The position numbers and the translations under genes were made by a program. A stretch of DNA of 64,000 bases from Firmicutes bacterium UBA3553. Lineage in GTDB: Bacteria; Bacillota; Clostridia; Tissierellales; Sedimentibacteraceae. Where the stretch lies: assembly GCA_002381185.1 (NCBI GenBank), contig DFOA01000020.1, positions 248,001 to 312,000 on the forward strand, in the 5' to 3' direction. Below are positions 31,336 to 40,221 of this stretch, in pieces (within the stretch, counting starts at the first letter, position 1; each line of letters starts with the position of its first letter). The notes below the pieces were generated by a model. That model was not told the DNA's origin. It saw only the letters and a list, made by a program, of their open reading frames with translations, and ran no database searches.

Positions 31336-32064
31336 TTATTTGAACTCTGCCATATTTTTTCTGTATCGTGAAGGTACAAACTGGAACTGAAGATTTAAAT
31401 TTGTTCTTTCCTTAATTGCCAAATCAGTAAAATATTGCTTCCACAAGCTTTGTATCATTTTTTCATTCTTGGAACACTCAAGGTTTTCGATATTGATATT
31501 TTCTTTTATTTCCCACTTATTATCTGCATATACCACAGCCTTTTTTCTTTTCTCATCATAAATAATAAACCTTTCAAATTTATATCTGTCTGCAAAATGA
31601 TCAACCAGCAATATTAAAAGGTCATTGTCAGGAGAAAACTTCGAAAATAGTACGCCGTCAATATCCGAAAAGCGCAGTATTCCCAGAAATCCATGAACCT
31701 CTCTGGATACCTTCAAAGAAATCTCATTAATCGGTAGCACCTTTTCATGGGTATAAAAATTCATGGTTGTTCTTCCATATTTAAAAGCAAATATTAGAAA
31801 TTCAAGGATAATATTTGCTTTTTGTTCATCATTGGACAAATAGCAGTAATAAACATTGATGTATGCTTCCTTTGAAATCTTTCTGTTGATAGCATCCGAG
31901 ACAATCCTTGCTTTTTCAATATCAGTTTCAATTATTTTACAATCGTTTAATATGGACTGCTGGTAGCTGGAAGCATCGTAAATTCCTGATGTGTTTTCTT
32001 CTTTGTAATGATAATAAATACAAGTCAACATTCCCTCAAATGTTCCGTCATACAAATAATCCAT
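31336..32064 (-). CDS. DUF4130 (TIGR03915-type) putative DNA-repair protein
   Basis: 242 aa. YLYDGTFEGMLTCIYYHY at the N-terminus and REVHGFLGILRFSDI plus FVPSRYRKNMAEF at the C-terminus mark the family that always pairs with the radical-SAM protein encoded upstream. Resembles a uracil-DNA-glycosylase partner region in some fusions; direct function unknown. It begins 8 bases after its partner's stop, so both are co-translated. Confidence 0.88.
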   Translation of the reverse strand: MDYLYDGTFEGMLTCIYYHYKEENTSGIYDASSYQQSILNDCKIIETDIEKARIVSDAINRKISKEAYINVYYCYLSNDEQKANIILEFLIFAFKYGRTTMNFYTHEKVLPINEISLKVSREVHGFLGILRFSDIDGVLFSKFSPDNDLLILLVDHFADRYKFERFIIYDEKRKKAVVYADNKWEIKENINIENLECSKNEKMIQSLWKQYFTDLAIKERTNLNLQFQFVPSRYRKNMAEFK

Positions 32065-32072
32065 GGTAACCT

Positions 32073-33320
32073 CTACAATAACTCAAAAATAGAAAGCTGT
32101 TTTTGAACTTCCTTTTGCCTTAATTCTTTTTTAATAATTTCAGGTTCAAATTTTATATTTCCATAATATTTTCCCTTTACCGTAATAAAATACCTTGCCC
32201 TTTTTAAAACAGTCTTCATTTTCTTTAACGAATCATAAGAAAGCTCCGCATTTTTTCTTTCCCTTATTATTCTTTGAGCGCTCGTCACTCCGAGACCTGG
32301 AATTCTAAGCAGCTCTTCATAGGATGCCTTGTTTATTTCCACAGGAAATTTATCAATATTTCTCAAGGCATATACCATTTTGGGGTCAAACTCCAAATCA
32401 AGATTTGCTTCAGTCTCGGTAAACAGCTCTTCCGAATGAAAATAATAAAAACGCATGAGCCAATCTGCCTGATACAGCCTGTGTTCTCTCAATAAAGGAG
32501 GCATTGTGCTTATCGCAGGAAGATTAGGGGAAGAAATCACAGGTATATATGCCGAAAAAAATACACGCTTCATATTAAATCTCTCATATAAATTTTGAGA
32601 TAAACCAAGAATTGTTTTATCGCTGTCCGGAGTCGCACCTATAATCATCTGAGTTGATTGTCCGCCTGGAACAAATCGGGGTGTGCTTGAAAAATGCTTT
32701 TTATCCTCAATTGTTCTGGTTATTTCACTGTTAATCAATGACATAGGATTTACAATGTTTTCTATTTTTTTCTGTGGTGCAAGCATTTTTAGGCTTTCCT
32801 TTGTGGGAAGCTCAATATTTACACTCATTCTGTCAGCCAGCATTCCTGTTTTTTGAACAAGCAAGGGATTTGCTCCCGGAATAACTTTCACATGGACATA
32901 ACCCCAAAAATTATATTTATATCTTAGAATCTCAAGAACCTTGTAAATATTCTCCATAGTGTGATCCGGGCTCTTTTCAACTGCAGAACTCAAAAACAAG
33001 CCTTCTATGTAGTTTCTTCTGTAAAACTGGATTGTAAGCTCGGCAACCTCTTCGGGAGTAAATGTTGCCCTTTCAGTTGAATTGGTGACTCTGTTCAGAC
33101 AATAGCTGCAATCATAAATACAGTCATTTGTTAACAGAATTTTTAAAAGAGAAATACATCTGCCGTCTGCCGACCATGTGTGACAAATTCCTGCGGCTGA
33201 TGCATTACCGATTCCCCCCACAGTGTTGTTTTTTCTTTCGACACCGCTTGAAACACAGGATACATCGTATTTTGCAGCATCAGATAATATTTTTAATTTT
33301 TTAAATAAATTGTCATCCAT
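32073..33320 (-). CDS. Radical-SAM protein of the putative DNA modification/repair pair (TIGR03916-type)
   Basis: 415 aa. Radical-SAM cluster motif CIYDCSYC (Cys67, 71, 74), preceded by ILLTND. The C-terminal part carries helix-hairpin-helix DNA-binding motifs (INKASYEELLRIPGLG and VTSAQRIIRERK). With DUF4130 it forms a conserved two-gene cassette thought to repair or modify DNA, though the chemistry is not established as far as I know. Starts at ATG 33320. The 441 bases upstream of it hold only the promoter of the divergent CAP-protein gene. Confidence 0.9.
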   Translation of the reverse strand: MDDNLFKKLKILSDAAKYDVSCVSSGVERKNNTVGGIGNASAAGICHTWSADGRCISLLKILLTNDCIYDCSYCLNRVTNSTERATFTPEEVAELTIQFYRRNYIEGLFLSSAVEKSPDHTMENIYKVLEILRYKYNFWGYVHVKVIPGANPLLVQKTGMLADRMSVNIELPTKESLKMLAPQKKIENIVNPMSLINSEITRTIEDKKHFSSTPRFVPGGQSTQMIIGATPDSDKTILGLSQNLYERFNMKRVFFSAYIPVISSPNLPAISTMPPLLREHRLYQADWLMRFYYFHSEELFTETEANLDLEFDPKMVYALRNIDKFPVEINKASYEELLRIPGLGVTSAQRIIRERKNAELSYDSLKKMKTVLKRARYFITVKGKYYGNIKFEPEIIKKELRQKEVQKQLSIFELL

Positions 33321-33648
33321 AATACACCGCTTTATCAGTTAATATTTAATAATTATAGTTTAATATTATCATATAACAATCAATCTGTCAAACATACGTT
33401 CGAATTTTATTTTATAATTTTTAAAGTATATACAAGAATATATAGTCTTCGTGAATTTTTTGATTTTTATTTTTTATTTACAAAACTAGGCTTATTTATA
33501 TGATTTTTATAAAAAACCTTGAAATTTCAACTTTTAACCCATCACAACCCACCCCTGAGTTGTTGTAATAAACTTGTAATATATTAATTTCAGTTCATAT
33601 ATGTGTAATATATTTGACATATTTTCCAACAGTACAAGTATTTGAGGG

Positions 33649-33720
33649 TTACATTTCAAAATTGTACATGCTATAATTCATTCACAACGGAAATTTAATC
33701 CATAAATGATTACTTCCGTT
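33649..33720 (+). promoter_or_regulatory. Promoter and leader hairpin of the CAP-domain gene
   Basis: TTACAT (33649-33654), 17-base spacer, TATAAT (33672-33677). In the leader AACGGAA (33686-33692) can pair with TTCCGTT (33714-33720). A second TTGACA lies at 33614. The remainder of 33321-33648 is AT-rich with a repeated TGTAATATATT; no gene seen. Confidence 0.5.
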
Positions 33721-33761
33721 AAGGTAAGGGGTAAGAATATAAAACATAAGGAGAATATATA

Positions 33762-34481
33762 ATGAAAAATAAAATTTTAGCATTAACCTTAGGAACAATT
33801 TTAACTCTATCATCTACTACTGCATTTGCAGCGGATTTGAACACTACGAACTTTAATTTCTATGAAATGTTTAGAAATTATAACATTGGATATTTTGAAC
33901 CAGCATATACTCAGCCTGTTGAAACAGCTCAGCCAACTGAAGAAATAAAATATGATTATACTGAACAACAACCAGCTAATCAAACTCCTCAGACAGAGCA
34001 GACAATGCAAGCAGTGCAGCCAACACAGGAAGAACAAACAGCACAGACAGCACAGACTAAAACCAAAAACGCAAAAACAGCAGCATCTCCTTCATCTAAT
34101 GTAAGCTATGAAGAAAGAGTAGCACAATTAGTAAATATAGAAAGAGAAAATAATGGACTGCAGCCTCTTGTATTTGATTCATCTATTTCTAATGTAGCAA
34201 GAGCCAAGTCAAAAGATATGGCAGACAACAACTATTTTGCTCACCAGTCTCCAACATACGGAAGTGCCGGTGATATGATGAGAAACTTTGGAATTAACTG
34301 GTCAGCATGGGGAGAAAACATTGCATCAGGACAAGATACTCCTGAAGAAGTAGTAAATGGATGGATGCACTCCGAAGGTCACAAAGCTAACATACTTTCA
34401 TCAAATTTTGGTAAAATTGGTGTAGGTTATGCAACAAGCTCTAACGGAACACCATACTGGACACAGATGTTCACAAATTAA
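33762..34481 (+). CDS. Secreted CAP-domain (SCP/PR1-like) protein
   Basis: 239 aa. Sec signal peptide at the N-terminus (Lys-rich start, hydrophobic LALTLGTILTLSS, AFA-A cleavage near residue 24). Then a Gln/Thr-rich low-complexity linker to about residue 120, then a CAP domain: VNIERENNGLQPL, NYFAHQSP (His), WGENIASG (Glu) and SEGHKANIL (His). Clostridial and Bacillus proteins of this kind (YkwD-like) are cell-surface or spore-associated; biochemical activity unknown. AAGGAG before ATG. Confidence 0.92.
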   Translation: MKNKILALTLGTILTLSSTTAFAADLNTTNFNFYEMFRNYNIGYFEPAYTQPVETAQPTEEIKYDYTEQQPANQTPQTEQTMQAVQPTQEEQTAQTAQTKTKNAKTAASPSSNVSYEERVAQLVNIERENNGLQPLVFDSSISNVARAKSKDMADNNYFAHQSPTYGSAGDMMRNFGINWSAWGENIASGQDTPEEVVNGWMHSEGHKANILSSNFGKIGVGYATSSNGTPYWTQMFTN

Positions 34482-34625
34482 GCAGAAGATGACCAAAATC
34501 TTTGACTTTGTGTCAGTTATATCTGCTGGTATCGAAGAATCTCAAACAGCCCAAGACTATGACTTGGTGCCGTTGCTCATTAAAAGGCAGCGAAAAATCC
34601 CCTTCAGATTCTTTGATAACCTTTA
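34482..34625 (+). other. Intergenic stretch with a possible coding relic
   Basis: Between the CAP gene and its distant terminator. A short open frame without a start (…SAGIEESQTAQDYDLVPLL…) crosses it but resembles nothing I know. Most likely a long 3' UTR. Confidence 0.3.
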
Positions 34626-34675
34626 AAAATGACAGAATAAAAAAACAGATAGACTGTTTTTTATTCTGTCATTTT
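34626..34675. terminator. Long bidirectional terminator
   Basis: AAAATGACAGAATAAAAAAACAG-type arm (34626-34648) pairs with its complement at 34654-34675. It overlaps the last codons of the convergent aldo/keto reductase gene. Confidence 0.9.
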
Positions 34676-35844
34676 ATTTTTAATATTTTTCTCGCTATTT
34701 TAATAGTTGGCTTAAACAACACTCCCTCTATTTCTCTGCTTACTGTTTTTAATTGTTTCCGGATTTGTATTTTTTGAGGACAATGAATTTCGCATTTTCC
34801 GCATTCCTGACACTGGGAGGCAAATGCAGGCGTAGCTGACAATCCGCCCAGCGTCTGTATGTATTTCCATTTATGTGATTTATCATCTAATAGATATTTA
34901 TCATTATAGCTTGAAAAACATCCCGGTATATTTACTCCATGAGGGCATGGCATGCAATAACCGCAGGCTGTGCATGGAATTTTTGTTTTTTCTGCCATTA
35001 TACCTTTAACATTTTCAAATATCTTAAGCTCTTTATCTGACAGCGAATCCGGTTCTGCATTTCTTGCAATTCGAATATTTTCTTCTATTTGTTCTTCGCT
35101 GTTCATACCTGACAAAATAACATTAACTTCCTTGTGGTTCCAGATCCATCTTAATGCCCATTCAGCAGGCGACCTCTTTGCATCATAGCTATTGAAAGCC
35201 TTAATTACATTATGGGGCAGATTGTTAACCAGTTTTCCTCCCCTTAGAGGCTCCATTATTATGACAGGTATCCCCAGGGAATGCGCAAGCTCTAAGCCTG
35301 ACCTGGTTGCCTGATTGTACTCATCCAAATAGTTGTATTGTATCTGACAGAAATCCCAGTCATATGCTTTAACTATCAATTCAAAATCCAATTTACTCCC
35401 ATGAAAAGAAAAACCGATGTTATTAATGGTTCCCTTCCTTTTTTCTTCCTCCAGCCATTTCAGAACACCCAACGATTCCATCTTATCAAACATAGCTTTA
35501 TCTGTAAGCATGTGAAGAAGATAATAGTCTATATAATCAGTCTTAAGTCTTGTAAGCTGCGTTGAAAGAATTTTTTTTGCACTGTCCAAACTGTTTACCA
35601 TGTAGGGCGGAAGTTTTGTTGCTATTTTTACCTTTTTTCGGTAACCTCCCTCTAGTGACTTACCTAGTAGTATTTCATTTTTACCCGCCTGATATATGTA
35701 TGCCGTGTCAAAATAATTTATGCCATTTTCAACAGCTTCACGAATCAAGTTAATTGCTTTCGTTTCATCAGCCGGCAGTCTCAAGCACCCGAATCCTAAT
35801 ACAGAAAGCTCATCCCGGTTTTTGATGTTTATTTTTGTAAGCAT
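34669..35844 (-). CDS. Aldo/keto reductase with C-terminal 4Fe-4S domain
   Basis: 391 aa. AKR barrel with FDTAYIYQAGKNE (catalytic Asp and Tyr), KIATKLP (Lys) and YLLHML (His). The C-terminal ~100 residues add CTACGYCMPCPHGVNIP and CQECGKCEIHCPQKIQI, a pair of ferredoxin-type cysteine clusters. This is the fused AKR-ferredoxin type common in anaerobes; the natural substrate is unknown. NADPH or ferredoxin may be the donor. Ends in a shared terminator. Confidence 0.92.
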   Translation of the reverse strand: MLTKINIKNRDELSVLGFGCLRLPADETKAINLIREAVENGINYFDTAYIYQAGKNEILLGKSLEGGYRKKVKIATKLPPYMVNSLDSAKKILSTQLTRLKTDYIDYYLLHMLTDKAMFDKMESLGVLKWLEEEKRKGTINNIGFSFHGSKLDFELIVKAYDWDFCQIQYNYLDEYNQATRSGLELAHSLGIPVIIMEPLRGGKLVNNLPHNVIKAFNSYDAKRSPAEWALRWIWNHKEVNVILSGMNSEEQIEENIRIARNAEPDSLSDKELKIFENVKGIMAEKTKIPCTACGYCMPCPHGVNIPGCFSSYNDKYLLDDKSHKWKYIQTLGGLSATPAFASQCQECGKCEIHCPQKIQIRKQLKTVSREIEGVLFKPTIKIARKILKIK

Positions 35845-35909
35845 TTCAGCATCCTTTCGCTTATTTTGTTAATTCATCTTTTCAATACGTTCTATAAATA
35901 TATTTAATA

Positions 35910-36587
35910 TTAAATTAATATTTTTTTTAATTTATCCTTGTCGATAATTTGAATTAAACCTCTTGACAATTTTAAAATACCCTGGGCCTCAAAATTTTTG
36001 AGCATTCTCGAAACTACTTCACGGGCGCTTCCCAAATATTTAGCAATTTGATCATGTGTCAAATTAATGTCGGTTGTTTTTGTTTTAGCTGTTTCATCTA
36101 TCAAAAAAGTTGCAAGTCTTTTGTCAAAACTCATGAATAATATTTGCTCCATTGCCCACATAACATCAGAAAATCTGTCAACAGCATTTTTATATGAGAA
36201 GTTTTCAACATAGATATTTTCATTGTTCAATTTGCTGAAAGTCCCGACATTCAGCAAAAATATTTCTGTTTCTATTTCGGCATTTATTATAACATCAAAG
36301 GTTATATTATTTAAAATACAGGATGCTGACAAAACACATGATTCACCCTCTGTCAATCTGTACAATGTTATTTCCCTGCCGTCCTCTGACAGTATGTAAA
36401 CACGCAATCCGCCTTTTTGAATAAGAATAAATCCTAAACATTCGGTATCAGTGCTATGGAGAATCTCACCCTTATTATAAGTAACCTTAATAACATTGTT
36501 TACTAACATATTTTTTTCTTTTTCATTAAGCTTATTCCAGAAACTTAAGTTCTCCTTCAAGAATTCAAAATCGCCTTTATTCAGCAT
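35910..36587 (-). CDS. Crp/Fnr-family transcription regulator
   Basis: 225 aa from ATG 36587, after GGGGGTG; the ORF to 36608 overlaps that site. N-terminal cyclic-nucleotide-binding beta-roll with GGLRVYILSEDGREITLYRL, C-terminal winged helix with LTHDQIAKYLGSAREVVSRML. No N-terminal Cys cluster, so not an oxygen-sensing FNR; one Cys pair region around CLGF and CVLSASCIL is of unclear meaning. Target and ligand unknown. It lies upstream of no operon on its own strand. Confidence 0.9.
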   Translation of the reverse strand: MLNKGDFEFLKENLSFWNKLNEKEKNMLVNNVIKVTYNKGEILHSTDTECLGFILIQKGGLRVYILSEDGREITLYRLTEGESCVLSASCILNNITFDVIINAEIETEIFLLNVGTFSKLNNENIYVENFSYKNAVDRFSDVMWAMEQILFMSFDKRLATFLIDETAKTKTTDINLTHDQIAKYLGSAREVVSRMLKNFEAQGILKLSRGLIQIIDKDKLKKILI

Positions 36588-36678
36588 ACTTATCACCCCC
36601 AACAGCATTATATACTAATATTATACTGGTTGACACATATTATCAATTAAAATTATTAAAGAAAATTAAGCAGCAAAA

Positions 36679-36703
36679 AGCCACACATTCGTATGTGTGA
36701 CTT
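36679..36703 (-). terminator. Terminator after the AGCS transporter
   Basis: AAGCCACACAT (36679-36689) pairs with ATGTGTGACTT (36693-36703), one mismatch; just past the stop at 36730. Confidence 0.7.
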
Positions 36704-36729
36704 AAATGAATCTACAATTATATTCTTAA

Positions 36730-38100
36730 TTAAATATCAACTTCTACTGTTTCTTCCTTATTTATCTCGTCAAGATTGTCATCCCACAAATATTTCTTTG
36801 TTTCGCTTACGATTACGCCTGACAAAGCAATCAATGAAATTAAGTTCGGAATAGCCATTAATCCGTTGAATAAGTCTGCTAGGTCCCAAACAAATGCCAA
36901 TGACATTACAGCACCGAAGAATACAGCTATTGTATAAAGTATTCTGTAAGGAAGTATAGCTTTCTTTGAATGGAATAAGTATTCAACACATTTTTCACCA
37001 TAGTATGACCAACCTAAAATTGTCGAGAATACAAATGTCAATAAACCGATTGTCAATACGATAGGTCCTATTACAGGAATATTGCTGAACGCTGCGTTTG
37101 TTAAATCTCCGCCGTTAAGACCTGTGTTCCAAACACCTGAGTTAACGATTGTAATACCTGTCATAGCGCATACTATAACTGTATCCCAGAATGTTCCTGT
37201 TGAAGCAACAAGCGCCTGTCTAACAGGGTTTCTGGTTTGAGCTGCTGCAGCAACTATAGGAGCAGAACCTAAACCTGATTCATTAGAGAACAATCCTCTT
37301 GCAACTCCATATCTTGCAGTCAGCATTATAGTCGCACCGGCAAATCCGCCGACTGCTGCTGTTCCTGTAAATGCGTTAGAAACTATTAAACCGATAGTAG
37401 CAGGAATTGTCTTATATGTCATGGCAAGAATTACTACGCAACCCAACACATAGAATACAGCCATAAACGGAACTAATTTATCGCAAACACTGGCTATTCT
37501 CTTAACGCCGCCGATAATAACTATTCCGGTTAGTACCGCCAATGCAATACCTGTGATCCATGTAGGAGTTCCAAACTGATTTGACATCATGTTTGAAATT
37601 GAATTTGCCTGCACTGTATTACCTATACCAAAAGCTGCAACGCTTCCGAAGAATGCAAATGCATATGCCAAAGCCTTGTTTTTCATACCGTACTCTAATA
37701 CGTACATAGGTCCGCCGGCCATTGTGCCGTCAGCAGTTTTAACTCTGTATTTAACTGCCAGAAGTGATTCAGCATATTTTGTTGCTATACCGAAAACACC
37801 TGTCATCCAACACCAAAATACGGCACCAGGTCCTCCTAATGCTATTGCTGTTGCAACACCTACGATATTTCCTGTTCCGATTGTTGCAGCCAAAGCTGTA
37901 GCAAGTGCACTGAACTGACTTACATCCCCTGTTGCAAAGTCGTCTTTTGTAATTGACAACTTAATTGCTTTACCGATGTACCTTTGTACAAATTTAAGAC
38001 GAAATGTTAAGAAAAGATGAGTTCCAAATAATAGGATTACTAACGGCCAGCCCCAGAGCCATCCGTCAATCTTTGTTACTAATTGTGCAAATACTTCCAT
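36730..38100 (-). CDS. AGCS-family sodium:alanine/glycine symporter
   Basis: 456 aa with about eleven membrane segments. GTGNIVGVATAIALGGPGAVFWCWM near residue 80 is the family signature. Also FSNESGLGSAPIVAAAAQT, the Na+-binding loop. Imports Ala or Gly, both fermentable by such anaerobes. Preceded by a LacI-type palindrome. Acidic cytosolic C-terminus. Confidence 0.95.
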   Translation of the reverse strand: MEVFAQLVTKIDGWLWGWPLVILLFGTHLFLTFRLKFVQRYIGKAIKLSITKDDFATGDVSQFSALATALAATIGTGNIVGVATAIALGGPGAVFWCWMTGVFGIATKYAESLLAVKYRVKTADGTMAGGPMYVLEYGMKNKALAYAFAFFGSVAAFGIGNTVQANSISNMMSNQFGTPTWITGIALAVLTGIVIIGGVKRIASVCDKLVPFMAVFYVLGCVVILAMTYKTIPATIGLIVSNAFTGTAAVGGFAGATIMLTARYGVARGLFSNESGLGSAPIVAAAAQTRNPVRQALVASTGTFWDTVIVCAMTGITIVNSGVWNTGLNGGDLTNAAFSNIPVIGPIVLTIGLLTFVFSTILGWSYYGEKCVEYLFHSKKAILPYRILYTIAVFFGAVMSLAFVWDLADLFNGLMAIPNLISLIALSGVIVSETKKYLWDDNLDEINKEETVEVDI

Positions 38101-38134
38101 GTTTTTCCCTCCATGTTATAAATTTATAATCATT

Positions 38135-38159
38135 GCAAACGTTATTAATAAACGTTTGC
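38135..38159. promoter_or_regulatory. Operator-like palindrome upstream of the AGCS gene
   Basis: GCAAACGTT-n7-AACGTTTGC, perfect 9-base arms, each arm containing AACGTT. It resembles LacI/PurR-family operators (CAAACGTTTG core). It lies 34 bases upstream of the start codon. The regulator is not in the window. Confidence 0.5.
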
Positions 38160-38345
38160 CCTAATTATAATACATACAGCAAATAATGGCAACAGTTATT
38201 TTGGATTAAATTGTGATATTTATTTCATAATTCTGATATTTCTTTCATCAAACTAATTTTATGTTTCAATACAAATATATCTTTCTATTTTTCGACAATT
38301 TCCTCAGTATTACAATATTTATAAATATTTATTCTGATTTTAAAG

Positions 38346-38948
38346 TTAATCCGTTATAATTTTTTCCGCCGCCTTTAAGATATCTTTCGCTTGATGTGTG
38401 AATTTTATTTCATTAATTGTTCTTATTATATCAGGCGGGCTTTTTATTTCCGCAATTTTATACTCAAACCACTGTACATTATACCAATTGTCAAATTTAT
38501 AACCGACATTATGGTAAATTCCCACTGGTATAAATCCAAACGCTTTGTGGAAATTCTCACTTTTTGTATTTGAAGATGCTATTCCGGCGAATGAATTGAA
38601 AAATCCCTGCAGCTTTAATAATTCCGTTAAACAGGTATATAAGGCAGTTCCTATTTTCCTGCCGTGATAATCCGGATTCACATATATAGAATAATCTGCA
38701 GACCAGTCATATGCCTCCCTCTTGTTAAAAGGCGAGGCATATGCATAACCCACAATCTTATTATCTATTTCGCAAACAACCCACGGATACCTTTTTTGAA
38801 CTTCTTGAACCCTTTTTCTGAATTCATCAATTGAAGGAACTTTGTATTCAAATGATACCGCTGTGTTCTCAACAAACGGTGCATATATGTCCAGCATATC
38901 CCGGCAGTCCGATTCAGTTGCTAGTCTTATTTTTATATCATTTATCAT
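38346..38948 (-). CDS. GNAT acetyltransferase, phosphinothricin-acetyltransferase-like
   Basis: 200 aa from ATG 38948 with AGGAGGTGG upstream; an in-frame extension to 39056 crosses the terminator of another gene and is rejected. IRLATESDCRDMLDIYAPFVENT, SADYSIYVNPDYHGRKIGTALY (acetyl-CoA P-loop) and NTKSENFHKAFGFIPVG are the PAT/YncA pattern. Such proteins acetylate small amines such as methionine derivatives, sometimes phosphinothricin. The last ~30 residues are an extra helical tail. Confidence 0.88.
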   Translation of the reverse strand: MINDIKIRLATESDCRDMLDIYAPFVENTAVSFEYKVPSIDEFRKRVQEVQKRYPWVVCEIDNKIVGYAYASPFNKREAYDWSADYSIYVNPDYHGRKIGTALYTCLTELLKLQGFFNSFAGIASSNTKSENFHKAFGFIPVGIYHNVGYKFDNWYNVQWFEYKIAEIKSPPDIIRTINEIKFTHQAKDILKAAEKIITD

Positions 38949-39003
38949 AACCCACCTCCTGTGATTTTTTAATATAATACAGCAATAACAAATAAATATC
39001 AAC

Positions 39004-39029
39004 AAAAAAACGCCCGTTGGACGTTTTTT
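39004..39029 (-). terminator. Terminator after the alpha/beta hydrolase
   Basis: A-run, CGCCC / GGACG stem (one wobble on the minus-strand RNA), T-run. 37 bases past the stop at 39066. Confidence 0.7.
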
Positions 39030-39065
39030 AATTGCAGCTCTGATTTTCCCTGTCACATGAATACT

Positions 39066-40016
39066 TTAATTTCGTATTAGCTCCTCTTTCATCAATAAAT
39101 CTCCGATCCACATCAATATATCTTCATAAATCTGTTCTCTGTCCAATTCATTGAGTATTTCGTGCCTGTCTCCCTTATATAATTTCATTGAAATATTTTT
39201 CATGCCCAATTTCTTATATATATCAAACGCTTTTACAACCTCTTTGCCAAAGTTGCCTACAGGATCACAGTCGCCGGATAGAAACAGCATCGGAAGGTTT
39301 TTAGGTATGCGGTTGAGACTTTCCTGTTCGTTCATAGCAAGCATTCCTTTAAACATATTGTGAAATCCGTTTAGTGTAAAGATAAAATTTATTCTGGAAT
39401 CGGAAATATAATTATCAACTATATCAGCATCTCTTGTAAGCCAATCGAATTTGGTTCTTGCAGGTTTAAATTTATTGTTATTTCCGCCTAAGGCTAAAAA
39501 ATCCACAAATTTGCTTCTGTATTTCCAACCCTTTACTGATGCTATTAATTTTGTAATATAAATCCCAAACTTAATAAGTTTAAGAGATTGCTGCCCTGTT
39601 CCTGAAATTATTGCACCGTCAATTTCACTGCCATACAATGTTATGAATTGCCTTGCAAGAAATGATCCCATGCTGTGTCCAAGGATGAAGTACGGCACAT
39701 CCGGGTTTTCATTTTTTATAATATTCATAATCCTATGCATGTCTTCAATAAGCGCATGGTTACCATCGGGCTCTCCGAAATATCCTCTGCTGTCTTCACC
39801 TGCAACAGAATTGCCGTGGCCTAAATGATCATTGCCCACGGTAAGTATGCCATGTTCCGCCATATATGATGCAAATTCATCATACCTTTCAATGTGTTCA
39901 AACATTCCGTGAGAAATTTGCATCACAGCTTTTATTTCATATTCAGGAATCCATTTTAATGCGCGTATCTTCGTCTTACCATCCGATGAGCTATAACAAA
40001 ACTCTTCCGTTGACAT
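39066..40016 (-). CDS. Alpha/beta hydrolase, monoglyceride-lipase-like (S33/Hydrolase_4)
   Basis: 316 aa. HGMFEHIERY (oxyanion), NDHLGHGNS, nucleophile Ser in ILGHSMGSF, Asp in FLSGDCDPVG and His in KGDRHEIL. Cytosolic, no signal peptide. The cap region is long, as in monoacylglycerol lipases and lysophospholipases. AAGGAG ribosome binding site. Single gene. Confidence 0.9.
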   Translation of the reverse strand: MSTEEFCYSSSDGKTKIRALKWIPEYEIKAVMQISHGMFEHIERYDEFASYMAEHGILTVGNDHLGHGNSVAGEDSRGYFGEPDGNHALIEDMHRIMNIIKNENPDVPYFILGHSMGSFLARQFITLYGSEIDGAIISGTGQQSLKLIKFGIYITKLIASVKGWKYRSKFVDFLALGGNNNKFKPARTKFDWLTRDADIVDNYISDSRINFIFTLNGFHNMFKGMLAMNEQESLNRIPKNLPMLFLSGDCDPVGNFGKEVVKAFDIYKKLGMKNISMKLYKGDRHEILNELDREQIYEDILMWIGDLLMKEELIRN

Positions 40017-40177
40017 ACCTCTTCTCCTTTTAACCTTACGGTTTTAAATCCTCTTCCGTTTTTTACATACAATTATATATTAAAACTCAAATATTTTCAA
40101 TTGATATAATATATTCTTGTTGGTATTTTCAATATAAACTTATCATAATTTCTTAACCCGAAATAAATCTTCCTAAT

Positions 40178-40213
40178 AAACAAGCGGTTAAGCATGCGCT
40201 TAACCGCCTTGTT
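40178..40213 (-). terminator. Terminator after the XdhC-like gene
   Basis: GGTTAAGC (40186-40193), loop ATGC, GCTTAACC (40198-40205), outer AAACAAG/CTTGTTT. Just past the stop at 40222. Confidence 0.85.
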
Positions 40214-40221
40214 TATCTTCT

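Noticed and set aside
33680..33760. Possible riboswitch in the CAP-protein leader
   Set aside because: Only a simple 7-bp hairpin is found; conserved c-di-GMP or other aptamer cores are not present.
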